From: CAZCGA01 sp964498075
GTDB taxonomy: Bacteria > Desulfobacterota > Binatia > HRBIN30
DNA length: 32,660 nt
Direction of reading: 5' to 3'
NCBI GenBank assembly: GCA_964498075.1
Contig: CAZCGA010000067.1
Span: 1 to 32,660 of the forward strand
The translations under genes and the position numbers were made by a program. The notes beneath the pieces were generated by a model that saw only the letters and a program-made list of their open reading frames with translations, was not told where the DNA came from and did no database searches. Below are positions 1-6,532 of this stretch, piece by piece (the first letter of the stretch is position 1; the number at the start of each line of letters is the position of its first letter).

Positions 1-31
1 AAGGTCGCCGGTTCGACCCCGGTCACCCGCT
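1..31 (+). tRNA. tRNA 3' end, probably tRNA-Gly (partial)
   Basis: The window opens inside a tRNA. A variable loop AGGTC (2-6) is followed by a T arm with a 5-bp stem (7-11 with 19-23, one G-U pair) and the loop TTCGACC. The 3' acceptor strand CACCCGC (24-30) and discriminator T (31) come next. No CCA is encoded, so it would be added after transcription. The implied 5' acceptor strand GCGGGTG together with a U discriminator is usual for bacterial tRNA-Gly. The anticodon lies outside the window, so the identity is an inference. Confidence 0.75.
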
Positions 32-41
32 TTTCATACAA

Positions 42-68
42 GCCCTGACTCGTCGGGGCCTTTCGCTT
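42..68 (+). terminator. hairpin terminator after the tRNA
   Basis: A 7-bp stem (42-48 with 53-59, one G-U pair, GC-rich) with a 4-base loop is followed by CTTTCGCTT. It starts 11 bases after the tRNA discriminator base, where an intrinsic terminator is expected. The T tract is short and broken, so termination may be partial. Confidence 0.5.
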
Positions 69-161
69 CGAACCTGCACCCGGGACAACTCTTGAAGCCC
101 ATGCGGAACTGCGCCACTGTACCGATTGAGTCGACCATCAACTCTGACTGGAGAACCGCAC

Positions 162-638
162 GTGTACGTCACTGACATTTTGGAACGCTGCAGTGTTTTG
201 GCGGCGCGTACGGCCCGCGTGTACCGCAGTCTGGCGGGGCAGTTTCATGGCGATCCGGAACGCGTCAGCCTGTGGAGCGAGTTGGCACTGGAAGAAGAGA
301 CCCACGCCGACATTCTGCGGCGCGAGCTCCAGTCGTTTCGCGAGCAGGATTACAGCGGCTCGTATCTGCCTGAGTACGCCGAACGCTTGCGGCGCCTCGA
401 CACGGAGCTGAAGCACCTGGAGAGCCAGGCGCAGACGGCGCACAGCCTCGACGATGCGCTGGCCGTGGCCGTCGCCCTCGAGCAGACAGACCTGGAAGAC
501 CTCTACGACGACCTCGTGCTCCAGGGCGAGCCCGCCTTCAAGCTGATCTCCGAGCGACTCGAGGCCGCACTCAACGTCAAGCCCGAAGGCGCCGCCGCCG
601 CGGGGCTGGCCCGCCGCGTGCGACGCGATCGTTCCTGA
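162..638 (+). CDS. ferritin-like / rubrerythrin-type helical protein
   Basis: A 158-residue, mostly helical, acidic protein. The segment EEETHADIL (about residues 44-52) carries the E-E-x-x-H pattern of ferritin-like di-iron helices. A second acidic helix, LEQTDLEDLYDDL, lies near residues 105-117 and could give the other ligands. This fits the ferritin-like superfamily (rubrerythrin, or the erythrin domain of iron transporters), but it has no rubredoxin CxxC domain and no signal peptide. The start is taken as GTG at 162 because GGAGA lies 7 bases upstream; a TTG at 126 would add 12 residues. Its role in iron or oxidative stress is a family inference. The next gene follows after 28 bases and may be co-transcribed. 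Confidence 0.6.
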   Translation: MYVTDILERCSVLAARTARVYRSLAGQFHGDPERVSLWSELALEEETHADILRRELQSFREQDYSGSYLPEYAERLRRLDTELKHLESQAQTAHSLDDALAVAVALEQTDLEDLYDDLVLQGEPAFKLISERLEAALNVKPEGAAAAGLARRVRRDRS

Positions 639-666
639 GGGCGGTGCTGGCGGCACGGGACGCGCA

Positions 667-1374
667 ATGCCGACTCACATTGATGCACGTCGCGAGGCGG
701 CGCATGCGTTCTTCCAGCTGCTCGAGCGCGAGCTGCAGGCGGACGAGGTGCTGGCGGACAAGCACTGCGTGCGGCTGATGATCGAGAAGGCACAGGCGGA
801 GCACGCCGCCCTCTCCCGCAAGCGGTTCGATGCGGAGGACGCGTTCCGCCGCAAGGTGCTGTTTGGCAAGGTCGATGACGTGATTACCGCATGGTGTCGG
901 CGCCGTGAGATTCGCACCGACGCCTATACCGTCTTCCGCTACGGCGGCGCGGAGCGCGGACCGACGCAGCACGAGACCGCCATCGGCCCGTCGCTGCCCT
1001 TCGTCAACCGGACCTTCGAACGACTCCGCGAGGCCGCCCCGGAGATCCCGGACTGCAGTGCCCTCGTCGCCAAAGCGCCGACCAAGGCGATCGCCCCAGC
1101 GTTCCGCCTCCAGCATCCCTTGCCCTTCGGCGCCGCAGGAGAGGTGAGGTACGCGGCGACCCGCAAGGACATGGAGCGCGGCGTCTATCAGGTGGCGATG
1201 TACGCCGCCACCAGCGGCGACCCGTCGCGCCGCTGGCGGTACGACTGCGGCGTGTTGATCTGCTACGGCGCCGAACGCCCGTGCACCGCTTTGGGTACGG
1301 CGCTGTTCGACGCATGGCCGGAGGTACAGACCCGCATCTGGGATTCAGGGCGTGTTTGGGTGACCGTGCTGTGA
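667..1374 (+). CDS. uncharacterised 235-residue protein
   Basis: I do not recognise a family. The first ~90 residues are charged and probably helical (repeated E/R/A-rich stretches such as LLERELQADE and IEKAQAEHAALSRKR). The C-terminal half (about 135-235) looks mixed alpha/beta, with strand-like pieces (DCGVLICYGAE, RVWVTVL) ending exactly at the C terminus. There is no signal peptide or membrane segment. Codon use looks like the neighbours, so it is probably a real chromosomal gene. It follows the ferritin-like gene closely and ends 59 bases before bamD. I checked for a JAMM metalloprotease motif (HxH...D), which the downstream sulfur cluster would need, and found none. Confidence 0.6.
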   Translation: MPTHIDARREAAHAFFQLLERELQADEVLADKHCVRLMIEKAQAEHAALSRKRFDAEDAFRRKVLFGKVDDVITAWCRRREIRTDAYTVFRYGGAERGPTQHETAIGPSLPFVNRTFERLREAAPEIPDCSALVAKAPTKAIAPAFRLQHPLPFGAAGEVRYAATRKDMERGVYQVAMYAATSGDPSRRWRYDCGVLICYGAERPCTALGTALFDAWPEVQTRIWDSGRVWVTVL

Positions 1375-1395
1375 AGGAACGTGGCGCAGAGGGTT

Positions 1396-1424
1396 TTGCC
1401 AGCCTGAAAACTTTGCGGCATACT
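1396..1424 (+). promoter_or_regulatory. possible sigma-70 promoter upstream of bamD
   Basis: TTGCCA (1396-1401) and CATACT (1419-1424) are separated by 17 bases, matching 5/6 and 4/6 of the -35 and -10 consensus. The predicted transcription start (about 1431) is only a few bases before the ATG at 1434. If real, the mRNA would be almost leaderless, which agrees with the lack of a Shine-Dalgarno sequence before bamD. It could be a chance match. Confidence 0.35.
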
Positions 1425-1433
1425 CGCCGGGCG

Positions 1434-2360
1434 ATGAAGACGCCAGTTGTCGTTGGCCTGCTCGCCATCGTGGTGGTTGGGTGCAGCGCCAAGAAGCACC
1501 TCACTGCGGACCAGTACTTCACGGAAGCCACGGAGAACTTTCGCACCGGTGCGCTGGCGGTGGCCACCGACGAGTTCCACGAGCTGCTCGATCAGTATCC
1601 CTTTAGCCAGTACAACGAGGAGGCGGAGCTGAAGATCGCGCACGCCCAGTATCTGTCCGGCAACTACACCGAGGCCATCGTCGCGCTCACGGATTTCCAG
1701 CGCCGCCACCCGACCAGCCCGCTCCTGCCGTTCGTCGGGTACTACCTGGGGATGTGCTACGTGCAGCAGATGGTCACCATCGACCGTGACCAGTCGGCCG
1801 CGCAGAATGCGCAGAGCTACTTCCTGACCGTCTCACAGCAGTACCCCGACAGTCCCTTCTCGGAGCTCGCCCGCGCGGAGTTGGTGAGCTGCCGCGAGGC
1901 GCTGGCGGAGCATGAGCTCTACATCGCGGAGTTCTACTCTCGGCAGGGCAACGGCAAGGCCGCCGAGATCCGGCTGTTGGGGTTGGCCGCGCGCTACGGC
2001 GATACCGAGACGTCTGCCGATGGGCTGCTCAGGTTGGCAAAGCTGTACGGAAACGAGAAGCAAGAGGACCATGCCGCACTCGCCTATGAGGCGTTGACGC
2101 AGCTGCACCCGCGCAGCGTGCAGGCCACAGTGGCGCGCCAGGCGCTCGATCACCTGCTGGCGGGTGATCCGCCGCCCGCCGGCGACCCGCTCGATCTGCT
2201 GTTCGCAGCCAACGGCAGGCAGCGCAGCAGCGGCAGCTTCGAGGTGGTGCAAGTGCCCGGCCTCGACACGGCGCGGCCGCCGCGCCGACCGAGCTCCGCA
2301 GCGCCGGTCCCCGGCATCGCTCCAGGATTCGATCCGTTCGGCCGCGGGCGCCCGTATTGA
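1434..2360 (+). CDS. bamD: BamD, outer-membrane assembly lipoprotein
   Basis: BamD is the essential TPR lipoprotein of the BAM complex, which inserts beta-barrel proteins into the outer membrane. The 308-residue product starts with a lipoprotein signal peptide whose lipobox (VVGC) puts the lipidated cysteine at residue 17. TPR-type helices follow, with the typical BamD opening A-x-x-x-x-F-x-x-G and phrases such as DQYPFSQYNEEAELKIAHAQY and RRHPTSPLLPFVGYYLGMCY. The length is slightly above the usual ~245-280, with a Pro/Arg-rich C-terminal tail. ATG 1434 is chosen because it puts the signal peptide at the N terminus. The stop overlaps the TTG start of the next gene (TTGA), so translation of the sulfur cluster may be coupled to bamD. 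Confidence 0.85.
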   Translation: MKTPVVVGLLAIVVVGCSAKKHLTADQYFTEATENFRTGALAVATDEFHELLDQYPFSQYNEEAELKIAHAQYLSGNYTEAIVALTDFQRRHPTSPLLPFVGYYLGMCYVQQMVTIDRDQSAAQNAQSYFLTVSQQYPDSPFSELARAELVSCREALAEHELYIAEFYSRQGNGKAAEIRLLGLAARYGDTETSADGLLRLAKLYGNEKQEDHAALAYEALTQLHPRSVQATVARQALDHLLAGDPPPAGDPLDLLFAANGRQRSSGSFEVVQVPGLDTARPPRRPSSAAPVPGIAPGFDPFGRGRPY

Positions 2361-3103
2361 CGCACGCCGAGCAGAGCATTCTGCGGCGCAGCCGCATCCT
2401 CATCGCCGGCGTCGGCGGCCTCGGAGCGCCGGCAGCGCTGCGTCTCGCCGCGGCGGGGGTTGGCACCTTGGTGCTGGTCGACTTCGATGTCGTCGAACTG
2501 TCGAACCTGCACCGGCAGATCCTCTACCGCACGCCGGACATCGGGCGTCTGAAGGTGGGGGCGGCAGCCGAGCGACTGGCGGCGTGGTACCCGGGCGTGG
2601 CGGTGCAGGGCGTAGCGGCGTGTCTCGCCGCGGACAACGTCGCGGCGCTTTTCCGCGACGTGGACTTCATCATCGACGGCACGGATCGCATCGAATCGAA
2701 GTATCTCGTCAACGATGCCGCGGTGCTGTCCGGCGTGCCGTTCTCGTACGGCGGTATCGTCGGATTCCAAGGACAGACGCTGACCGTCTTGCCCGGCCGC
2801 ACAGCGTGCTTGCGCTGCCTGTTTCCGTCGTTGCCGCCGCCGGACGACGTTCCGACGTGTCAGGAAGCCGGGGTCATCGGGGCGTTGGCGGGAAGCATCG
2901 GCGTCCTGCAGGCGGCAGACGCCTTGAAGTCGGTGCTCGGAATCGGCGGCGTGCTGGGCAATCGTCTGCTCACCTACGACGCGACGGCGGCACGCTGGCG
3001 CGCCGTGGCGCTCGCCCGCAATCGCGACTGTCCCCTGTGCGGCGATCGCCCCACGATCCGGCACCTGGAGACGCCGCCGAGCCCGCCCGGCAAATCACCG
3101 TAG
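2357..3103 (+). CDS. E1-like ThiF/MoeB adenylyltransferase, short N terminus (E1-A)
   Basis: Enzymes of this family adenylate the C-terminal glycine of a ubiquitin-fold sulfur carrier with ATP, the first step in making a thiocarboxylate. The 248-residue protein has the nucleotide loop GVGGLG (18-23), the acidic pair D42/D44, SNLHRQ (49-54) and the catalytic aspartate in DGTDR (D110). It also has a conserved cysteine in CQEAGVIG (C168) and two CxxC zinc pairs (C151/C154, C225/C228). The N terminus begins just where MoeB has GQEAL, so the usual RYxRQ helix with its arginine finger is missing. Sequence upstream in the same frame does not restore it. The TTG start overlaps the bamD stop. The substrate is probably the CysO-like carrier encoded next. 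Confidence 0.85.
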   Translation: MTHAEQSILRRSRILIAGVGGLGAPAALRLAAAGVGTLVLVDFDVVELSNLHRQILYRTPDIGRLKVGAAAERLAAWYPGVAVQGVAACLAADNVAALFRDVDFIIDGTDRIESKYLVNDAAVLSGVPFSYGGIVGFQGQTLTVLPGRTACLRCLFPSLPPPDDVPTCQEAGVIGALAGSIGVLQAADALKSVLGIGGVLGNRLLTYDATAARWRAVALARNRDCPLCGDRPTIRHLETPPSPPGKSP

Positions 3104-3162
3104 CGAGGCTTTCGTTACGGCCGACATCTGGCTAAAGAAAGAAGGCAGCCAGGACCCAGGAG

Positions 3163-3188
3163 TCGGGCCGCTGCAGGCCGGGGCCCGA
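3163..3188 (+). other. hairpin in the leader upstream of cysO
   Basis: TCGGGCC (3163-3169) pairs perfectly with GGCCCGA (3182-3188) around a 12-base loop. It lies in the 119-base gap between E1-A and cysO, the only sizeable gap in the cluster before 6498. No U tract follows, so it is not a simple terminator. It could be an RNA-processing or attenuation element that sets carrier levels, but this is inference. A strong ribosome site AGGAGG (3208-3213) follows. Confidence 0.3.
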
Positions 3189-3222
3189 TCACGATTGATG
3201 AGGTGACAGGAGGAACAGAGCC

Positions 3223-3498
3223 ATGAGCGTGCGCGTACGCATTCCCACTCCACTGCGCCGGTTCACCGCGGGAGCCGAAGAAGTCGCGATCGGCGGCAAC
3301 ACCATCGGCAGCGTGGTCGAGGATCTGGAGCGCAAGTTTCCCGGGATCAAGGAACGGCTGTGCGATGAGCAGGGACGGGTGCGCCGCTTCGTCAACATCT
3401 ACGTCAATGGCGACGATATCCGTTTCCTCAGCAGCCTCGATACCCCGGTGAAAGACGGGGACGAGGTGGCGATCGTCCCGGCGATTGCCGGCGGGTGA
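3223..3498 (+). CDS. cysO: CysO-type sulfur carrier protein (MoaD/ThiS fold)
   Basis: A 91-residue ubiquitin-fold protein that would carry sulfur as a C-terminal thiocarboxylate and deliver it to the cysteine synthase encoded next. The sequence ends in the diglycine AIAGG. The middle segment FVNIYVNGDDIRF closely resembles the FVNIYVNDEDVRF I recall for Mycobacterium tuberculosis CysO, and DGDEVAIVPAIAGG matches that family's C terminus. In length and sequence it is closer to CysO than to ThiS (about 66 residues) or MoaD (about 81). The start is set by AGGAGG nine bases upstream of the ATG. The cysM-like gene begins seven bases after the stop, a normal cysO-cysM arrangement. Confidence 0.9.
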   Translation: MSVRVRIPTPLRRFTAGAEEVAIGGNTIGSVVEDLERKFPGIKERLCDEQGRVRRFVNIYVNGDDIRFLSSLDTPVKDGDEVAIVPAIAGG

Positions 3499-3505
3499 GA
3501 CGCGC

Positions 3506-4522
3506 ATGGAGGCAGCCTCACGCGCACGGCCGTCGGCCGCAGTGCCTGCGGCCGACGAGCTGCGTCGGGCCGAGACGATTCTCGATCTCGTCGGGAACAC
3601 CCCATTGATCGAGGTCTCTCGGCTCATCCAGGGGCTCTCGCCGCGTGTACAAGTCTTCGCCAAGCTCGAAGGGTTCAATCCGGGGGGCTCGGTCAAGGAC
3701 CGCCCCGCCGTGTGGATGGTGCGCGACGGGTTGCGCACCGGCAAGCTGTGCCCGGGCAAGACCATTATCGATTCGACCTCCGGCAACACCGGCATTGCGC
3801 TGGCGTTGGCGGGCGCTGTGCTGGGATACCCGGTCGAGCTGGTGATGCCGGCCAACGTCAGCGTCGAGCGCAAGAAGATCGTCGGCGCTTACGGCGCCAA
3901 GGTGATCTCCAGTGACCCGCTCGAAGGCTCCGACGGCGGCATTCGCCTCTGCCGCAAGATCCTGGCGGAGAACCCGGATCGGTACTTCAAACCGGATCAG
4001 TACTTCAACCCCGTCAATCCGCAGGCGCACTACGAAAGCACCGGGCCGGAGATCTGGACGGCGACCGAGGGAACGATCACGCACTTCGTCGCCGGCATCG
4101 GCACCGGCGGCACCATCATGGGAACCGGCCGCTACCTGAAGGAGCGCAATCCCAACGTGCAGGTGATCGCCGTCGAGCCCGATGATGCCTGGCATGGGCT
4201 CGAAGGCCTGAAACACATGGCGAGCTCGATCGTACCGGGGATCTACCAGGAAGAAGAGCTGGACCGAAAGATCAACGTCGGGACCGACGCCGCGTATGAG
4301 ATGGTCTACCGCCTCGGCGGTGAAGAAGGTCTGGTGGTGGGCCAGTCGTCCGGGGCGGCCATGGTCGCCGCGCTACACGTCGCCAAGGAGCTCGATGCGG
4401 GTGTGATGGTGGTGATCTTTCCGGACTTCGGCGATCGCTATCTCAGCACCAGCCTGTGGGTCGGCTGGCGCGAGCTGCGCGCCCGCGAGGCAGCGGCGCA
4501 CACGAACGCGGAGCAACGCTGA
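3506..4522 (+). CDS. cysM: CysM-type PLP cysteine synthase (CysO-dependent)
   Basis: A 338-residue fold-type II PLP enzyme. Visible landmarks are LVGNTPLIEV near the N terminus, the PLP lysine in GGSVKDRPA, STSGNTGIALA, the phosphate-binding loop GTGGTIMGTG and the C-terminal DRYLSTSLW. The last resembles the KYLSTGAY end of mycobacterial CysM, which closes over the active site. With CysO directly upstream, it probably makes CysO-cysteine from an activated serine and the CysO thiocarboxylate. The arginine that mycobacterial CysM uses to bind O-phosphoserine appears to be a lysine here (segment HGLEGLKHM), so the serine substrate is uncertain. The start is ATG 3506; a TTG at 3485 would overlap cysO. 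Confidence 0.88.
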   Translation: MEAASRARPSAAVPAADELRRAETILDLVGNTPLIEVSRLIQGLSPRVQVFAKLEGFNPGGSVKDRPAVWMVRDGLRTGKLCPGKTIIDSTSGNTGIALALAGAVLGYPVELVMPANVSVERKKIVGAYGAKVISSDPLEGSDGGIRLCRKILAENPDRYFKPDQYFNPVNPQAHYESTGPEIWTATEGTITHFVAGIGTGGTIMGTGRYLKERNPNVQVIAVEPDDAWHGLEGLKHMASSIVPGIYQEEELDRKINVGTDAAYEMVYRLGGEEGLVVGQSSGAAMVAALHVAKELDAGVMVVIFPDFGDRYLSTSLWVGWRELRAREAAAHTNAEQR

Positions 4523-4527
4523 CGCCC

Positions 4528-5259
4528 ATGCTCACCGAGCAGCAGATTGAGCGCTACAGCCGCCAGATCATCCTGCCGCAAGTTGGCGGGCGCGGGCAGC
4601 AGCGGCTGCTGTCGGCGGCCATCGCTGTGGTTGGCACCGGCGACCTCGGCACTTTGGCGGCGACCTATCTGACCGCCGCCGGCGTCGGCCGGTTGGACAT
4701 CATCGACGCTGGTGCCGGCGAGCCCGGCGCCCTGGCCGTCGCCGCGTCGCTCGACACACTGAATCCGGACTGCGCGATCACGGCGCGGCCGGTGTGTTGC
4801 ACCGTCGCGGTGGCCGTGGAGGTGGCGCGCACCGCCGACGTCGTGATCGACGCGAGCGCGACGCCGGAGATCAGCCGGTTCCTCAACACCGCGTGCCTGG
4901 CGCTGCTGAAACCGATGGTGTGGGGGGCCGCGAACGGGAGCATCGGACACGTCAGCACCTTCGCGGGCCGCGGCGCGAGCGCGCCCTGCTACAGCTGTGC
5001 GCAGGCGTTGTTTCCGCCCGCGGCGCCAGTCTCCGACGCCGCCGCGGTCCTCGCGGGGGTGGCCGCAGCATTTGTCGGTTCGCTGCAAGCGACGCAGGCC
5101 ATCGAGATCGTCTTGGGCATGGAGACGTCCCTCTGCGGGCGTCTGCTCACGTACGATGCGCTCGACGGTACCGTGCGTGAGACCGCCATCGTCAAAGACC
5201 CGCGCTGCCCCGTGTGCAGTGCGCCTGGCGCCGGGGTGCCGGCCCCATCAACTCGATGA
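4528..5259 (+). CDS. degenerate E1-like ThiF/MoeB protein (E1-B, probable pseudoenzyme)
   Basis: A 243-residue ThiF-fold protein. It begins like MoeB (LTEQQIERYSRQIILPQ, with the arginine-finger residue R12) and keeps both zinc pairs (C154/C157, C227/C230). The catalytic features are damaged. The glycine loop reads GTGDLG (36-41). The whole SN-L-x-RQ segment is absent, with about 17 residues missing between D60 and N79. The aspartate of the D-G-T-D-N motif is alanine (DASAT, A111), and the cysteine of C-x-EAG-V-G is missing. Adenylation by this protein alone is therefore unlikely. It is the mirror image of E1-A, so a heterodimer is plausible. The ATG lies five bases after cysM, and its stop overlaps the next ATG. 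Confidence 0.85.
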   Translation: MLTEQQIERYSRQIILPQVGGRGQQRLLSAAIAVVGTGDLGTLAATYLTAAGVGRLDIIDAGAGEPGALAVAASLDTLNPDCAITARPVCCTVAVAVEVARTADVVIDASATPEISRFLNTACLALLKPMVWGAANGSIGHVSTFAGRGASAPCYSCAQALFPPAAPVSDAAAVLAGVAAAFVGSLQATQAIEIVLGMETSLCGRLLTYDALDGTVRETAIVKDPRCPVCSAPGAGVPAPSTR

Positions 5260-6497
5260 GTGGACCGCCGGAATCCTGCCCGAACCCTGGGTACCTGAAG
5301 CTCGAGCTCTCCGTGAAAGGCGTGCGCCTGGACGACGCGGCGCGCGCGCACCCCGGCGTGTTGCGGCTGCCCGAGCTGCGCAACGAGCTGACGAGCAACA
5401 TCGAGCTGGTTCTGCCCGAGCACCTGTGCGTCAGTGTTCCCGTCGATGACGCGGTGAGCGCGGAGTCGCCGTTCGTGCTGTCGGGCGAGGGTGAGCAGTT
5501 CGTCCTGCAGCGCAACGGAACACGGGTCGACGTCCGGCTTGTCCCGCAGCCCCGCTTCTATCACCTGACCACCAGCCGGGGTACGCCGATGTGGCGGGTG
5601 GGGACCGTCTACGGCGGCTTCATTGCGATCCAGCCGGCGCTCGCCTGCGGGTACAGCTTCCGTGGCGCGCCGTGCCGGTTCTGCCGCAGCGGCAGTGCAG
5701 TCGCCATCGAGGACGGCTTTCCCTCCGTGCCGGAAATCGTCGAGGTCGTACGCGCCGCATTCGCCGAGGGCGCAATCGACTTCGTCTACTTCAACCTCGC
5801 CTACGTGGGCGGTGAGGACGCCGGCATCGCCTTTCTCGAGCCGTACGTTCGGGCGGTGAAGCGCCACTTCGACACGCTCGTGGCCGTGCAGATTCACCCG
5901 CCGAAGACCAACCGCTGGATCGACCGGACGTACGCGATGGGGGTGGATGCCTTGAGTTACGGGATCGAGATCCACGACGAGGGAACGCTGGCGCGCCGTT
6001 GCCCCGGCCGCGTGCGCCACATCGGCCGCGAACGCTACTACGAGGCGCTGGCACACGCCGCCACGATCTTTCCCAGCGGCACCGTGTGGAGCGATCTGAT
6101 TCTCGGCTTGGAGCCGACCGAATCGACGGTGCGCGGGATCGACGCACTGGTACAGGCCGGCGTCCTTCCGGTGCTGTCGGCCGTCCGTCCCGGCGGCAGC
6201 ACGACCCTGCAGGCCGATGCGGTGCCGAGTCTCGACACCGCCGCTCCAGTCGTCGCGCATCTCTTCCACGCGGTGCGCAACGCCAAGATCAATATGGGCT
6301 GGGTGCGGGATCTGAGCTTTGCCATCACGCCGCTGGAGGGACGCTTCTTCGCCGGCGACGCGGCGCGCATGACGGTCGCGATGCAGCAGTTCTACCGTTC
6401 CCGGTTCGGACATCTGGCGGCGCGCAGCCTGTCGCGCCTGCGCCGCCGCCTGCGTGTCCGCACGGTGGGCGACTCGTTCGATGCGTCGCATCTCTGA
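5256..6497 (+). CDS. radical SAM-like protein with a C-x8-C-x2-C motif, unknown reaction
   Basis: A 413-residue protein. An N-terminal region of about 125 residues, which I do not recognise, precedes three cysteines, C131, C140 and C143 (CGYSFRGAPCRFC). These could hold a 4Fe-4S cluster. Radical-SAM-barrel-like sequence follows, including FVYFNLAYVGGED, a GIE motif (DALSYGIEIHDEG) and SGTVWSDLILGLEPT. The canonical motif is C-x3-C-x2-C, so this spacing is non-standard. The C terminus is Arg-rich. The ATG overlaps the E1-B stop (ATGA), which ties its expression to the CysO cluster. The reaction is unknown; a role in sulfur insertion or carrier maturation is only a guess from context. Confidence 0.7.
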   Translation: MSGPPESCPNPGYLKLELSVKGVRLDDAARAHPGVLRLPELRNELTSNIELVLPEHLCVSVPVDDAVSAESPFVLSGEGEQFVLQRNGTRVDVRLVPQPRFYHLTTSRGTPMWRVGTVYGGFIAIQPALACGYSFRGAPCRFCRSGSAVAIEDGFPSVPEIVEVVRAAFAEGAIDFVYFNLAYVGGEDAGIAFLEPYVRAVKRHFDTLVAVQIHPPKTNRWIDRTYAMGVDALSYGIEIHDEGTLARRCPGRVRHIGRERYYEALAHAATIFPSGTVWSDLILGLEPTESTVRGIDALVQAGVLPVLSAVRPGGSTTLQADAVPSLDTAAPVVAHLFHAVRNAKINMGWVRDLSFAITPLEGRFFAGDAARMTVAMQQFYRSRFGHLAARSLSRLRRRLRVRTVGDSFDASHL

Positions 6498-6532
6498 GCC
6501 ACCCGCGCGCGACGAAGAGCTTCCGGTTTCCC

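Noticed and set aside
667..1374. Considered as the missing JAMM (Mec-type) hydrolase of the CysO pathway
   Set aside because: No HxH...D metal motif is present in the protein.
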